Positions 34,083 to 45,206 of a stretch of DNA of 54,114 nt are shown piece by piece. Made by a program: the position numbers and the translations under genes. Numbering within the stretch: position 1 is the first letter of the stretch; each line of letters opens with the position of its first letter. A model generated the notes under the pieces. The model was not told the origin of the DNA, did not search any database, and saw only the letters and a program-made list of their open reading frames with translations. Source of the DNA: Welwitschia mirabilis (lineage: Eukaryota; Gnetophyta; Gnetopsida; Welwitschiales); NCBI GenBank assembly GCA_051453625.1, contig JBOZIK010000001.1, positions 181,825,205 to 181,879,318 of the forward strand, written 5' to 3'.

Positions 34083-34106
34083 TTTCTCACCTCCTTAAGA
34101 AGTTTT
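34083..34106 (-). other. polypurine tract of chromovirus
   Basis: On the minus strand AAGGAGGTGAGAAA directly precedes the LTR start TGTCACATAC. Such tracts prime plus-strand synthesis. A closely similar arrangement is at 52607. Confidence 0.8.
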
Positions 34107-35140
34107 GTTCTCAAAAATTATTAAAATATTAGGTCTCCACTAACTAATATTTGCCTTTACCTCTCAGGTTTCTACTTCTATGGATTGGTTAGATCATATT
34201 AATTTTAAAAATATTCTCCACAATATGTATTAAAAGTTACCTTTACAGACATATAGAACTTCACAATCTCCCTAAAGATTAATTTGCAATTTAAATTGTA
34301 ATTGGTATCTTCATTTACAGCATGAATCATGTCATCTTACTAAGCACTCCATCGTAGATATATAAAGCCATATTCCTCCTTATTCATTTTGATAATATTA
34401 CTACAAAGTGCATATTGGAAGTTCTTTTTAATTACCTTTGTATTGGAAATAGTTGGTATAGGATATCCTTTAGCTTCATACCATTGTTGTTCAACAAATA
34501 AATTCATGTAGTTTATTCTAAGTTATTAATATCATCAATCCAAGGATTCATAAAAATTATTCTTACATTGAGTGAGATGCCAAATTACCTTCATTGCAAT
34601 ATTAAACTTCATGGCATATCGACTTCAAAATTTACACAAATTATCATGTAATTCATAACCTTATAGTCTTTTCCATTTTCTAGGGTTATAACGATCACTT
34701 GATTAAGAAACAAAGTTGTAAACTAGCATATCTCTCATTAGAGTTTGATTAAAGATTACATAATTGATTTCTTAAAAAATTTCTAAGAACATAGTTGAAC
34801 ATACTTATAGATGGTTGCACATCATTCAATTTCATAAGTTAAATTATCTTATCAACATCCTTGCTTTGATTAAAACCAAAATATGCTTGAACTATTAAAT
34901 CTAAAATTTCAATTCAAGTTGATAACACTATAATCTTTTAATCCAAATTATTACATACACTTCTAAATTTGTTATGTAGGAATTCCTCAAGCTTACTTTT
35001 CAAAATTATAGATCTCTTTCATATTATACTCCTTTATTACATACTTCTTATTTTAATCTTGAAACTTCTCCATGTATAATCTAGTTGAATTTCCACTTCA
35101 ATGATTTATATATATAATATAACATCTTAAAGTTGAATAA
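34107..35140 (-). pseudogene. pol C-terminal remnant of chromovirus
   Basis: The minus-strand reading next to the polypurine tract is FENKTS.GGE, matching the usual chromovirus end 'LEDKTSFEGGE'. Just upstream is EVETXEVKANIS, which may be the first strands of the chromodomain ('KRGKK....LVKW'). Farther right the sequence has no protein motif that I can defend. Protease, RT, RNase H and the integrase core are not visible. The space (about 1 kb) is far too short for them, so pol has been lost by deletion. Confidence 0.5.
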
Positions 35141-36972
35141 GTTAAAGATAGAATGTATGAAATAAGGCTATGTAAGTGTAGACCAAATAAGTATATAAGG
35201 GATTTTAGATTAGTTGAGAGTGAACAATGTCTAGTCCATAAAGTTGAAGTGCATAATCCATCTAAAAAATATCATAATAATAGGATTAGCTAGTTAAGAA
35301 TTATCATGTAGCTAAGGATTATGCCAATAGTAAATGTAAATAAGGGTTCAATTAATACAAGAATTTCTTAAGACAAGGATTATTTAAAGATTTGCTAACA
35401 ATAATATATATTCTAATCAAGTAATCCTAAGAGTTAACCCATTGATGCAAGTAAAGCCTCTTTAAAAATCAAGATAATATAAAGGAAAGCCTTTGCATGA
35501 TAATGAGGTAAAAATTCAACTATATCTACCTTAGGTGCTAGTAAGTTTTCATTTGGTAAAGGTAAGGAATTAATTTATATTATTAGCTTTTTGTTCTTAC
35601 TTACTTAATTAACAGAATTAATTTCTACATCATTTAGATTACTTTTCTCTTCTTATCTAAGAAAATTTTTATTCTTCTTCATTTGTCTTGTAATCTCATG
35701 GATGTTATCTTTAATCATAGTCATATTATCTTCTATCTTCACAGACTTAGTACTAACATGACCTTGTCTCTTCTTCAGTTCATTGTCATCATTAAAGTAA
35801 TAGAGCTTTCAAGAAAACTTAACAAGAGTGAAAAGAAACTTAACTTCAATAGAAAAAACCTCAACATTTGACTAGATAATGTCTTCTATAAATTTTTTAT
35901 AGGTTCTTCTTATTTCTTTCTTTCAAGGCAATTCCTATTATAGTAAAGTTTCTAACATAGAAAATGCACTATGATATTGAAATCATTAGTTGAATTTATA
36001 AGACTAATCATTTCTTGGTAGTCCCACAAATCTATCTCTTCCTCGAGTTGGATAAGTCTACTATCTTATTTAAAGTTTTTTATTTACTCTAGTATTAACT
36101 AGAGCCTTATTTACTCTACCTATTCCTCTAATCATACCTACATTCCAAGTGAGTGATTTCTTCATGATTGTATTCTTCTATATCTTAAGGAAATTTTTTT
36201 TACTCTAATATTTTTATTTATGATGTACAATTGTTTACTACTTTTAGCCTTGTCTAAGGCTTCTACAATTGTATTTGGTTGAAATAATTTGACTTGATCT
36301 TAAATCACTGGATGTAGATCAGTCATAACTCTTCTAACTTTTACTTCTTCATTACTATTTATAAGATCACAGTATTTATTATCCTTCACCTTTATGAAAA
36401 TTTTTGTGATGAATCTACCTCTAAATCTTCTTTTAAATCTTCCAATTCATAAGTGTTGAAAACACTAATCGAAGTCTTTTTACATTTTATCATAATTCTA
36501 CATTTCATCATAAAGTCACTCTTCTAACTAATTGATGAGTAGTGAATTTGAATAATTTTTATTTCTTTTACATGCATATAAATCATGATTCCACATGTGT
36601 CATGTTGTTGACACCTTAAAAGATTGGAGGATTTATCTTCTTAACTTACACCATTGAGTTGCTATCCTTCCAATCATTGCTTACTCATAAGTTCATTTAC
36701 TAGGTTGCTAACTGGATTCATTTAAGTTTCAACCTCAATTGGTTAGTTAAATATCCTTCTTAGGGTCATGTTAAACCAATAGAAATCAAATGTACACATA
36801 TTACAAGCCTAAATTTCCATGTTAACACTTGCAACTTTAATAGAGTTAAGCCAAGTAGAATTGCAATCTACATTCTAATAATAGTTATGCCCAGTGAAAC
36901 CATCAACCTATGCTCTAATGTTAATATAACTTTATGATACATATGCCTAACAAAATTACAACCTAGGCTCTG
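35141..36972 (-). pseudogene. leader/gag-like segment, copy 2
   Basis: This segment matches 37493-39212 over most of its length (for example 'gtatgaaataaggcta' at 35154 and 37508, 'aagtctttttacatttt' near 36474 and 38642, and 'cctaaatttccatgttaa' near 36808 and 38975). The minus strand around 36450-36240 reads RRFRGRFITKIFIKVKDNKY and VKLFQPNTIVEALDKAK. This has the look of a gypsy gag capsid ('F...F......K..EF' and 'Q.....TL.EAL.KA'). It ends on the right at a PBS-like site (ggctctgatac, about 36959-36969). Confidence 0.6.
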
Positions 36973-37392
36973 ATACAAAAATTAAAACCCCAAATTTAAA
37001 AGTTGAAATTTCTCAAACTTGACGCTTTAATACCAAAAGTGATGATCATAATTTTTAAATCTAAAATTTGAGCTCAAATCATCTAACTAAAGATAAGCAT
37101 AGTATAGGCTTCGTTAAAATTTACCATTTTTTTAATTAGCCTATATCTAAAAAGATTTATTTAAATTTGATAACCTAAATAAAACTTATGTAAGGAGCTA
37201 TCCATATGAATAGGTGATTACGAATGAAATATCAATATTGCAATTGTATATTTTATTACACTGAAGAGTAAGGCATAGATAGGTTATTCCTATCAATGGT
37301 AAAGTTCAAAGTAAAGTCTTAAGAAGGAGTGGGGCCAAGATTATGGTAGCTTAGAGGTGGTAATTTAACATATCTAATAATATACAATGTTA
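36973..37392 (-). other. LTR-like fragment between the two leader/gag copies
   Basis: Directly after the PBS-like site there is one more LTR-end/PBS module (about 36973-37036, ending cgctttaataccaaaa). About 350 bp of sequence resembling no other LTR body here follows, and it is cut by a 100-N gap at 37393-37492. It is probably the relic of an LTR that once separated two tandem copies. Confidence 0.45.
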
Positions 37393-37492
37393 NNNNNNNN
37401 NNNNNNNNNNNNNNNNNNNNNNNNNNNNNNNNNNNNNNNNNNNNNNNNNNNNNNNNNNNNNNNNNNNNNNNNNNNNNNNNNNNNNNNNNNNN

Positions 37493-39149
37493 GTCAAGGA
37501 TATATTGTATGAAATAAGGCTACACAAGCACAGACCAAATGAACATACAAGGTATTTTAGATTAATTGAAAGTGAGTAATGTCTAGGCCCATAAGATTGG
37601 AGTGCACAATCCATCTAAATAAGAATACAAATTTTAATCATATAATGATGAAATTAGTTGGTTAAGACTTATCATGTAGCTAAGGATTATAAGATCCATG
37701 TTAACAGTAACTATAAAGAAGGGCTAGTTAATATAAGAATTTCTTAAGACAATGGTTTTTAAAATATTTACTAATAATAGTATATATGTTAACTAGATAA
37801 GCCTAAGGGTTAACCCTTTAATGCAAGTAATGCTTTTTTACTTTTATCTACTAACATATCTAGATAAAATAAAGGAAATACTTTGCATGCTAATGAGGCA
37901 AAAATTTAACTATATCTACCTTAGGTGCTAGAAATTTTTCATTTTATAAAGAATCAATTATTTCATTATCTTTTCATTATTACTGCTTGACTAATGAAAT
38001 TAATTTCTATACCCTTTAGATTACTTTTGTTTTCTTGTTTGAAAAAATTTAATTCTTCTATCTTTACAATTTCATTGATGTTAAATTTAATCATAACCAT
38101 ATCATATTCTATCTTTACAAAATTAATACTAGCATGATCTGCCTTTTCTTTAATTCATTACCACCATTAGTTAAATTTAAAAGACTGATCATTTCTTAAA
38201 AGATTTACAAATCTATCTCTTCCTTAAGTTGGATAAGTCTACTTTCTTCCTTGAAATTTATGTATTTCTCTAGTGTTAAATATAGCCACATTTACTCTAC
38301 CTCATCCTTTGATCATACCTATATTTTGAGTGAAAGGTTCCTTCCATGGTTGCATTCTTAAGAAATTCTTATTTTTTCTCTAATATTCATAAAATATAAT
38401 TCTTCATTGATTTTGGCCTTCTCTAAGGCTTTTGTAATAGTATTTAGTTAAAATTATTTGAGTTGATCTTGACTTACTAGATGTTAACCAGTTATAATTC
38501 TTCTAACTTTTACTTCTTTATACCTTCTTACAAGATTGCATAACTTGTTGGCCTTTACATTTATGAAAAAATCTACAATGAATCTACCTCTATATATTCT
38601 TTTAAATCTTCCAATTCATAAGTGTTAAAAATACTAATTGAAGTCTTTTTGCATTTCACCATATTTCTACATTCCATTGTAAAGTTGCTCTTCTAACCAA
38701 TTGTTGAGTAGTGAAGTTGGATAATTTTAATTTTTTTACACACATATAAATCATGCTTCCACATATGCCATGTTGTTGACACCTTAGAAAGTTGGAGGAT
38801 TCATCTTCTTAACTTATACCACTAAGTTGCTATATTTCCACTCATTGCTCGCTCATAACTTCATCCACTAGGTTGCTAGCTAGATTTATTTAAGTTGTAA
38901 CCTCAGTTGGTTAGTTAAATACCCTTCTTGGAACCATGTTAAAACAATAGGAATCAAATCTACACATATTACAAGCCTAAATTTCCATGTTAAAACTTGC
39001 AGTTTTAACATAGTTAAGCCAAGTGGAATTACAATCTACATTCTAACAATAGTTATGTCTAGTGAAATTGTTAACCTATGTTCTAATGTTAATATGACTT
39101 CATGATAGATATGCTCAGCAAAATCAGAACCTGGGATTTAATATCAAAA
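37493..39149 (-). pseudogene. leader/gag-like segment, copy 1 (next to 5' LTR)
   Basis: Homologous to 35141-36972. It is read on the minus strand from the PBS. The region 38650-38400 corresponds to the gag-like part of copy 2. Stops interrupt every frame. A partial open frame next to the N-gap (37493-37614) resembles no known protein. The function would be the capsid of the element. Confidence 0.55.
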
Positions 39150-39395
39150 TGTATCATGCCTTTACAATAACTACACCTAGTGAATTCACAACCTAGAACT
39201 CTGATACCAAAATGTAACACACTAATTTATATAGTTGAAAATCTTCATAAGCTTGATTCTCTAATATCAAAATGTGATACCCTGAATTTATAATGTCGAA
39301 AACTTCAAAACTCACTCTACCACTCTGAGACCAAATTAAATACTTGAAATTTCAATGGTTGAAAATCTCCAAATTGTACACTTTAATACAAAAAA
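39150..39395 (-). repeat. PBS/LTR-end module ladder across the 5' LTR border
   Basis: One module lies outside the LTR in the leader (39150-39212, ending actctgataccaaaa). Three lie inside the LTR (39213-39272, 39273-39335, 39336-39395). The body begins TGTAATGCCC at 39396. Left of 39150 another PBS-like word (gggatttaatatcaaaa) indicates that the ladder goes on into the leader. Confidence 0.85.
39200..39209 (-). other. primer-binding site of chromovirus
   Basis: On the minus strand TGGTATCAGAG follows the LTR end after three bases (spanning about 39199-39209). It matches the 3' end complement of plant initiator-Met tRNA, the usual primer of such elements. Confidence 0.8.
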
Positions 39396-40737
39396 TGTAA
39401 TGCCCATATTTCTAACTTTAAATTTATAGATGTTACTTATTTAGCAAAGTATTAAGTCCTTAAAAGACAATTTGAGAGTATTAAAATAATTATTAATACT
39501 ATTCATAAATAAAATTTTAATAATATTTTAATAATTATTAACATCCATCATCAAGCCTATTTATGATAACATTTAAATAATTTTAGGAGGAGGAAGATCT
39601 TTTCTTGATATTTTATTTTTTAATAAATGGATATTAATATCACACTGAAGGCATAATACCAATATTCTATACTCATAATTAGACTTATAATCTTTAAGAA
39701 ATGTTTGCAAGTGGTGCCATAAATAAATTTTCAACTTTATATGTTAAAAAATTATTTCAAGAAAAGATAATTACAATTACAGTTAATAAATCTTTCAAGG
39801 TAACTACATAACTAAAGATTCAAGATTCTGAATAAAGTTCCTCAAGAAACGCATGAAGAATATGTACTCAAATTTTCATGTTTCATTGCAAAAATCCTTG
39901 AGAAAAATATCAATTATTCAAAATATTATGAATCCTCAAAGTAAACTTCATAAAATACAAATCATATGTATAATATAATAGAATTTATCTTTCATCCAAA
40001 CCAAGGAAGATTAAGCAAAAAAACGTATTACATTCTCATGAAACTCAGACATATAACACCAAGCATTATGGTAATAAGAATTTTAGTTATTCAGTAAGAT
40101 TTTTCATAAACACTGAACCAATGATCATCCACATCCATATGCCCACTTTGGCATTTTTACTCCAGAATTTCCACCTATCACATAAAAAAAAGGAACCAGA
40201 ACTGTTAAAATCTCACAACTCCTAGTATGGTCTATGGCAAGGTTGTTTTGGAAAAATAAACTAGACCTGAGGAAGAAAAGACTCTATTTAAAGTGATAAA
40301 ACATGAGTAAGATGACAAAACTTAATAATACAAAAGGACACAACATAAGGTAATGATTAAGGGAGGATTACATAACATCTCATAAAGGATTTCTTGGCTA
40401 CTAGGTGCTTTTAATAATATGAAAAAATAATGCTTCACATCTAATCATAATAATGAGGAAAAATAAATAACAAGCCTCCAAAATTTACATTTAAATGCAT
40501 ACATTTTACGAAAGTGCATATGTAAGTAAAAGAAATCATTACCACCACAAGAACATTTGAAGATTATATGAAATATTTTAATCAAAAGGCACTTATACTA
40601 TAATTTAATATGATAGCATCTCAAGAACATCATATTTATATGAATTGGTGGTTTTAAAATAATTCAGACTTTTTTAAATATTTCATTAAACATAACCTTA
40701 GCAATTTTATGTGAAAAGTAAAAATATGGACATGACA
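39213..40737 (-). mobile_element. chromovirus 5' LTR
   Basis: 1525 bp, paired with 31893-34082 and highly similar along the entire length (for example 'ttcaagatt.tgaataaagttcct' and 'ccacctatcacata'). It begins TGTAACAC (plus strand) and ends ATGACA next to the TGTGG target copy. Confidence 0.92.
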
Positions 40738-40742
40738 TGTGG
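40738..40742. repeat. target-site duplication of chromovirus, right copy
   Basis: TGTGG, pairing with 31888-31892. Confidence 0.9.
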
Positions 40743-40984
40743 TCTAAGAAGAAAGGAAATCTCTACAAGTTAATAGAAGATACACTTACAAGAGATGTAG
40801 AAATTATACTTGGAGATTCTACTACATCCATGTTATGGTAAAAATGTCTTAGATACATGAATAACCTAGGTTAAAGAAATTAATATAGAGAATGTGATCA
40901 TCTCTCATTTATGAATCAATGAATATTTCTTCACTTATTAATTAAAATTCTAATTTTAGCACATGATACATGCTAGTATAGGAT
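40743..40984 (+). pseudogene. copia protease/integrase junction, resumed after insertion
   Basis: In the same frame as the segment before the insertion: SKKKGNLYKLIEDTLTRDVE, then LGDSTTSMLW at about 40830 and CLRYMNNLG. This matches the GAG-pre-integrase region of Tork-type copia ('K..GNLY.L.G.T..G........STTS..LWH.RLGHMS.KGL'). The His of the zinc site is replaced by a stop (TGGTAA). The match is lost after about 40930-40985, where another insertion seems to begin. Confidence 0.85.
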
Positions 40985-42190
40985 GTAATCCAAATGTTGT
41001 AAACTAATGAAGAAAAAAAAAGGGATTTTAGAAGATTAATTTATTCAAAGGAAAAGATCACATTAATATTTTTTGGTTTATATACTTACTAAATAAGAAA
41101 ATCAGCCATAAAAATGATGTAATACAATGCAATGCAATGCAATGCAAATAAGCATGTAATGGAAATAAAATTCAATGTTTTAAATGTAATAAATTAATTA
41201 ATTTACTAACTTATTGTCATCCAAGTTAGTCCTTCCCCTCTATATCAATATCATATTTAGTCTACCATAGTATTAAATTTATATTAACATAAGGTATAAG
41301 AAAAATAAAGAGAAAGAATTTGAGAAGAAGAACACTTAATTTTATTACCAATTGCACCTGAAGTACATACACATATAAACAATAGTTCCTTAATGAACAA
41401 AAAAACAAATTAACATGAATAAGATCATCTATCATAAGTGGACAGGTTCCTTGCCCAAAATACTGTAATGTCATAAGCTACTTTGATGTAAAGAAGATGA
41501 AGAAATGGGATAATAAGGGGATATTTATAGGTTTAGATTGGTAGTTATAATACCAATTTGGTAATCAATTGATTAAAAATTATTATAATAATTTGATAAT
41601 GGATTAACTAAAAGTTATAACAAGAATTTGATAATTAATTAATTGGTGATTATAATTACTTAATAATGGAAATTGAAGGGATGTGGTTATAATAATAAAT
41701 TTAGTAATAGATGTAATGATTATTCATCAATTACAAATCATTGGTTATAAATAATTATTGATCAATTAAAAACTAAGTTCACCATGCTATCAAACCTTCT
41801 CATAATCTCATTAACTTTTCTATCAACCACCAATGGGATTAAAAATGATTCATGCTCAGAAAATCATCTGAAAAGAATAAAAAATACCAGAAAACTATGC
41901 TCTCTTGATTGTTCATGATAGAGGATCATTATTATGCTATTATTTCATTAACAACCTACCAAATGAGCCTAAAAAATACTCTAATGATAATGTTAAATAT
42001 AGCAAAATTTTCCTCATAACAAGATGCTTCTTCTAGGTTTTTATAAAACAAAATATGAATTCTATAAGCATTGTATGTATATTAAATAATATAGAGTGAA
42101 GTTTTATCATAACACAATAGCAAGTGTTAGATATCCTATATCTAGTACATAGTAACATTCAAGGCCTTTCTTCTTAAACATAGTTAAGAG
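40985..42190. other. about 1.2-kb sequence inserted within copia integrase; probably a solo LTR
   Basis: The copia reading stops near 40985 and resumes near 42197, while the family has only about 150-200 bp between these motifs. Content: a (TGCAA)n microsatellite (41124-41149), a minus-strand TATA-like box (CTATAAATAT, 41521-41530), and loosely repeated 'gttataa.aata.atttggtaat' units (41540-41770). The left end may be TGTAATCC at 40984. Exact borders and TSD were not found. A 70-codon minus-strand frame at 41262-41474 has no recognisable motif. Confidence 0.5.
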
Positions 42191-42910
42191 TTCCATGAAA
42201 TTTCAGTAGTTTAATTAATGATAAGTCAAGAGAGGTATGAGATTTTCTATTTAAAGAGACATTTGATGCTTTTTTAAAATTTAACAAATTTAAGTTTCAA
42301 GTAGAGAGAATAAAAATTTAAAAATTTTAAGGCCCAATTAAAGAGTAGTACTAAAAAGAACATAGAGTATGTTCAAATAGATTATAGTGGAGAGCACATC
42401 TCAAAGGAGCTCTAATCATACTATAAGTATAAAAGTGTCAAGAAATACCTTATTATTATAAGTAATTTAAAAGATTATAATGTTGCAAAAATAATAGATC
42501 ATACACTTTTGAAATGTACTAGAATCAAGATGAGTTTTACTAGGATAAGGGCTTTTAAATGGTGGAAATTAACATTTCCTATTCCTTGGTGAGTAGAATG
42601 TTACATTTTACTATTAATGGTAATACTCTAGAAGAGGTGTGAAATGGATTAGTAGGTAGAAATGATCACTTAAAGAGATTTGAATATCTTACATATATAC
42701 ATGTTCTAAGTGTTTATAAACATAATCTCAACTTAAAATCTAAGAAGTGGATCTTTCTTGGATGTGTAGAGGGAACCAAGGCATATAGCATTATGAACCC
42801 TATCATGAAAAATATGTTTTATAATAGGAATATCATATTTAATGAATAATCACTTTTGTAGTAGAAAAATCAAGATGAAGCTAAGTTGGATTTATTTAAG
42901 AAGGAAGTAT
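42191..42910 (+). pseudogene. copia integrase remnant (Tork-type)
   Basis: From 42197: INDKSREV, then FDAFLKFNKFKFQVE (copia 'FIDD.SR..W.Y.LK....FE.F..FK..VE'), then GEHISKEL..YYKYKSVKKYL ('GGEF.S.EF...C...GI.....'). Farther on are LLKCTRIKMSF (about 42515; 'ML......SFWAEA'), NLRSGSFLDV in a shifted frame, and a final block in which 'KKWIFLGCVEGTKAYSIMNP' (about 42745-42805) matches 'KKCIFLGY.EG.KGYRL..P'. The catalytic Asp of 'INDKS' is kept, with the preceding D changed to N. Stops and shifts are frequent. Confidence 0.85.
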
Positions 42911-43029
42911 TTGTAAAATGGAACTTGCTAAAAGTGAAGATGATAAGAACAATAGAAAGGAATCTTAATAGGAAAATTTTGCTAATATTAATATTTAAAT
43001 AGAAGATTCACAACCTTAATTAGAGCTTT

Positions 43030-44110
43030 AAAGACTTTTAAAACCAAATAAATGTGTTCTAACAATTAGGTATAATGATAAGTATGCTTTTCTATGATTA
43101 GTTACTAAAGTGGATTATCCCATGTCTTATTAAAAGGATTAAATATTTCCCATAAGAATGCATGATAGGTTTCTATAAAATGATAAATATAATGTCTCTT
43201 GAAGAATTAAACTTAAAAATTAGTAACTCTTTTAAAGAAAATAAAAGCTAAGTTATAGAGAGTGGTTTAAAGTAAAGCATGCTGCATAATGACTCATTAG
43301 CTAGTTTAAAGAAATATTAGTTACTAAGGATTACTTATACAAAGTAAGAATATAATTATTTAATGTATTTTTACTAGTGAAAGATTAACATAAATTTAAG
43401 TCATTTTGGCTTTAGTTATAATAAATGATCTTGAATAAAAACATATGAGTATAAGAATAGATTTCTTACATGGTGAACTAGAAGAAAATATTTATATGAA
43501 GTAACTAAATGTATTTGTACTAAAAGGTAAGGAAAATATAATTTATTAACTTAAGAATTCCTTGTATGAATTAAAGTAGAGTCTAAGTTGATGTCATAAG
43601 TAGTTTTATTCTTTCATGTATAAGATTGATTTTTATAGAAGTTCTACAAATCCATATGTATATAGTAGGAAGTATAAAGATTATAGCCTTATAAGTTTAT
43701 TTCTATACATAGATGATATTATTATTATAGGAAAAGACATGGTAAGGCTTAAGAAGCTCAATGAACTCTTATCATTAGAGTTCAACATAAAGGACTTTTG
43801 TTAAGCCAAGTTGATTCTTAATGCAAACATCACTTAAGATAATAAGAATGAAGAGCTACGGTTGTCTTAGAAATGATATGTTAAAAATTTTATTAAGATA
43901 TTTAAAATGCATGATGAAAATATTACTGAAACTCATATTGAAAGTTCTTTCAGACTATCCTCTTAGTAGTGTTTAAAAATTGGATAAAAAAATAAGTACA
44001 TGTCTTGAGTACCATACTCCAATAATATTAATAATTTGATGTATGTAATTATGGTAATAAGATCTAATATTTACTAATGCTATGGATCTTGTTAGTAGAT
44101 TTATAATCAA
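43030..44110 (+). pseudogene. copia reverse transcriptase remnant (Tork-type), YIDD box kept
   Basis: The best part is the open frame 43616-43804: IDFYRSSTNPYVYSRKYKD, FLYIDDIIIIGKDM and KLNELLSLEFNIKDF. This matches 'GF.RS..DPCVYFKK..DG.FI.LLLYVDDMLIAG.DM..I..LK..LS.EF.MKDLG'. The catalytic box is YIDD at 43706-43717, chemically intact. Upstream (43100-43600) the N-terminal motifs are badly decayed, with recognisable parts such as KVDYPMS-like (43110) and MRELLYEVTK-like words near 43480. Downstream 'SRVPYSNN' and 'SLMYV' (about 44005-44050) match 'PYSNAVGSLMYAM'. The domain is about the normal length. Confidence 0.87.
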
Positions 44111-44655
44111 TTCTAATAATAGGCATTGAGAAAAAGTTTAGTTAATTGTCTATATTTAAAGGAAATCTTATATTTATGTATCTAGTAAAACAAAGATAAG
44201 AAGATGCTTATCAAATATTTTAGTTTAAATTTTGTAGGTGATTGTAATTAAATAAAGTCTATATTAGGTAAAATATCTGAAATGATAGGAAGGACATATT
44301 TTATAAAAGTCAAAGCTATTAGTATTAATGGATTTTTTTAATTATGATAGAACAGTTACTATTGATTTAGTAGTGTGTAAAGAAGAGATTTGGCCAAAGA
44401 ATCTTATGAAATATTAGGAATACATCAAGAAAAGATGTCAATTTTTGGTGATAATTGAGGTCCCATATTATTGGCATTTAATATAATATTTTATAAGATT
44501 GTAAAACACATTCAAGTGAAGTATCATTTTGGTTGATAATACATTGACAAAGAATGTAGTTACTTATAGAAGATTCATACTCTAATAAATATTATAGATA
44601 TTTTAATAAAACCACTTTAACTAGAGAATTTTAAATAGTTCCTAAAATTTTAACA
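44111..44655 (+). pseudogene. copia RNase H remnant (Tork-type)
   Basis: Words in order: LRKSLVNCLYLK (about 44130; 'HW.AVK.ILRYLKGT'), LNFVGDCN (about 44225; 'GY.DSDYAGD'), KESYEILGIHQEKMSIFGDN (about 44400-44455; 'KEA.WL..LL.ELG..Q....I..D'), IVKHIQVKYHF (about 44500; 'RTKHIDVRYHF'), and IIDILIKPL (about 44597; 'NPADMLTKPL'). This is the end of the copia polyprotein. The 3' polypurine tract and LTR of this element are not visible, because an LTR-like sequence starts at 44671. Confidence 0.82.
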
Positions 44656-44670
44656 AATTTATTAAAAATA

Positions 44671-45160
44671 TGTGATACCCTAAGTTTCCTTATCCTAAAT
44701 AAGCACTATTTTTTAATTCTTTAATATTATTAACTAATAGGTATAATGAAACCTAAGATCAAATTCTACTTATTCCTTTATAAACATTTATATTCAAGGA
44801 AAAATAGAACATAGTGTTATTACATATTTCCTGATAAGTTATTTCTAATTTATTTTAATTCATGAACACCAGCAATGTTATAAGTTGTATCCCATATTTA
44901 TTTATAGTTTTTTATTACATAGAGAGATATCTTATATATAGATAAGGAGATGTGAACTTATTATAAACATACATAGATAGGTTTTACGACAATGCCTAAC
45001 TAATATAATATGAGGTTACAACACCCATTAATGGCATTCTAACTCCATATCTAGCTGCCATTTAGATGTGAGTTAGTTCTACTTCATATTTTAAACTGTT
45101 TAGACATGGCTAGATTTAACTTCATAGACTCACACTTCATCTTGACATCCCTATAATATA
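44671..45160. repeat. dispersed LTR-like segment, copy 2
   Basis: Starts TGTGATACCC and is collinear with 24006-24480. Its position directly after the copia RNase H suggests a 3' LTR, but it does not resemble the R/U5 sequence at 30331-30615. It is therefore more likely an LTR of another family inserted there. Confidence 0.5.
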
Positions 45161-45206
45161 GATGATAAGTAGAATATAAATGGATGCATTCCTACAAGTA
45201 ATCCTA

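Larger units (their letters stand above)
31893..40737 (-). mobile_element. complete chromovirus-type gypsy element nested in copia
   Basis: Boundaries: TGTAATACCCC at 31893 and ..CATGACA at 40737, flanked by perfect TGTGG duplications. The 5' LTR (minus strand) is 39213-40737, with a PBS complement just left of it. The 3' LTR is 31893-34082, with a polypurine tract (on the minus strand AAGGAGGTGAGAAA) just right of it. The host copia reading is continuous once the element and one TGTGG are left out. The interior (34083-39212) is mostly leader/gag-like sequence present twice. Little pol is left, so it is non-autonomous. The 8.85-kb length includes two N-gaps. Confidence 0.9.

Noticed and set aside
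35683-35871. 62-codon plus-strand frame
   Set aside because: Opposite to the gag-like segment of the minus-strand chromovirus; no domain.
44671-45160. 3' LTR of the Tork-type copia
   Set aside because: Position fits, but the sequence shows no likeness to the supposed 5' LTR end at 30331-30615 and is present also at 24006.
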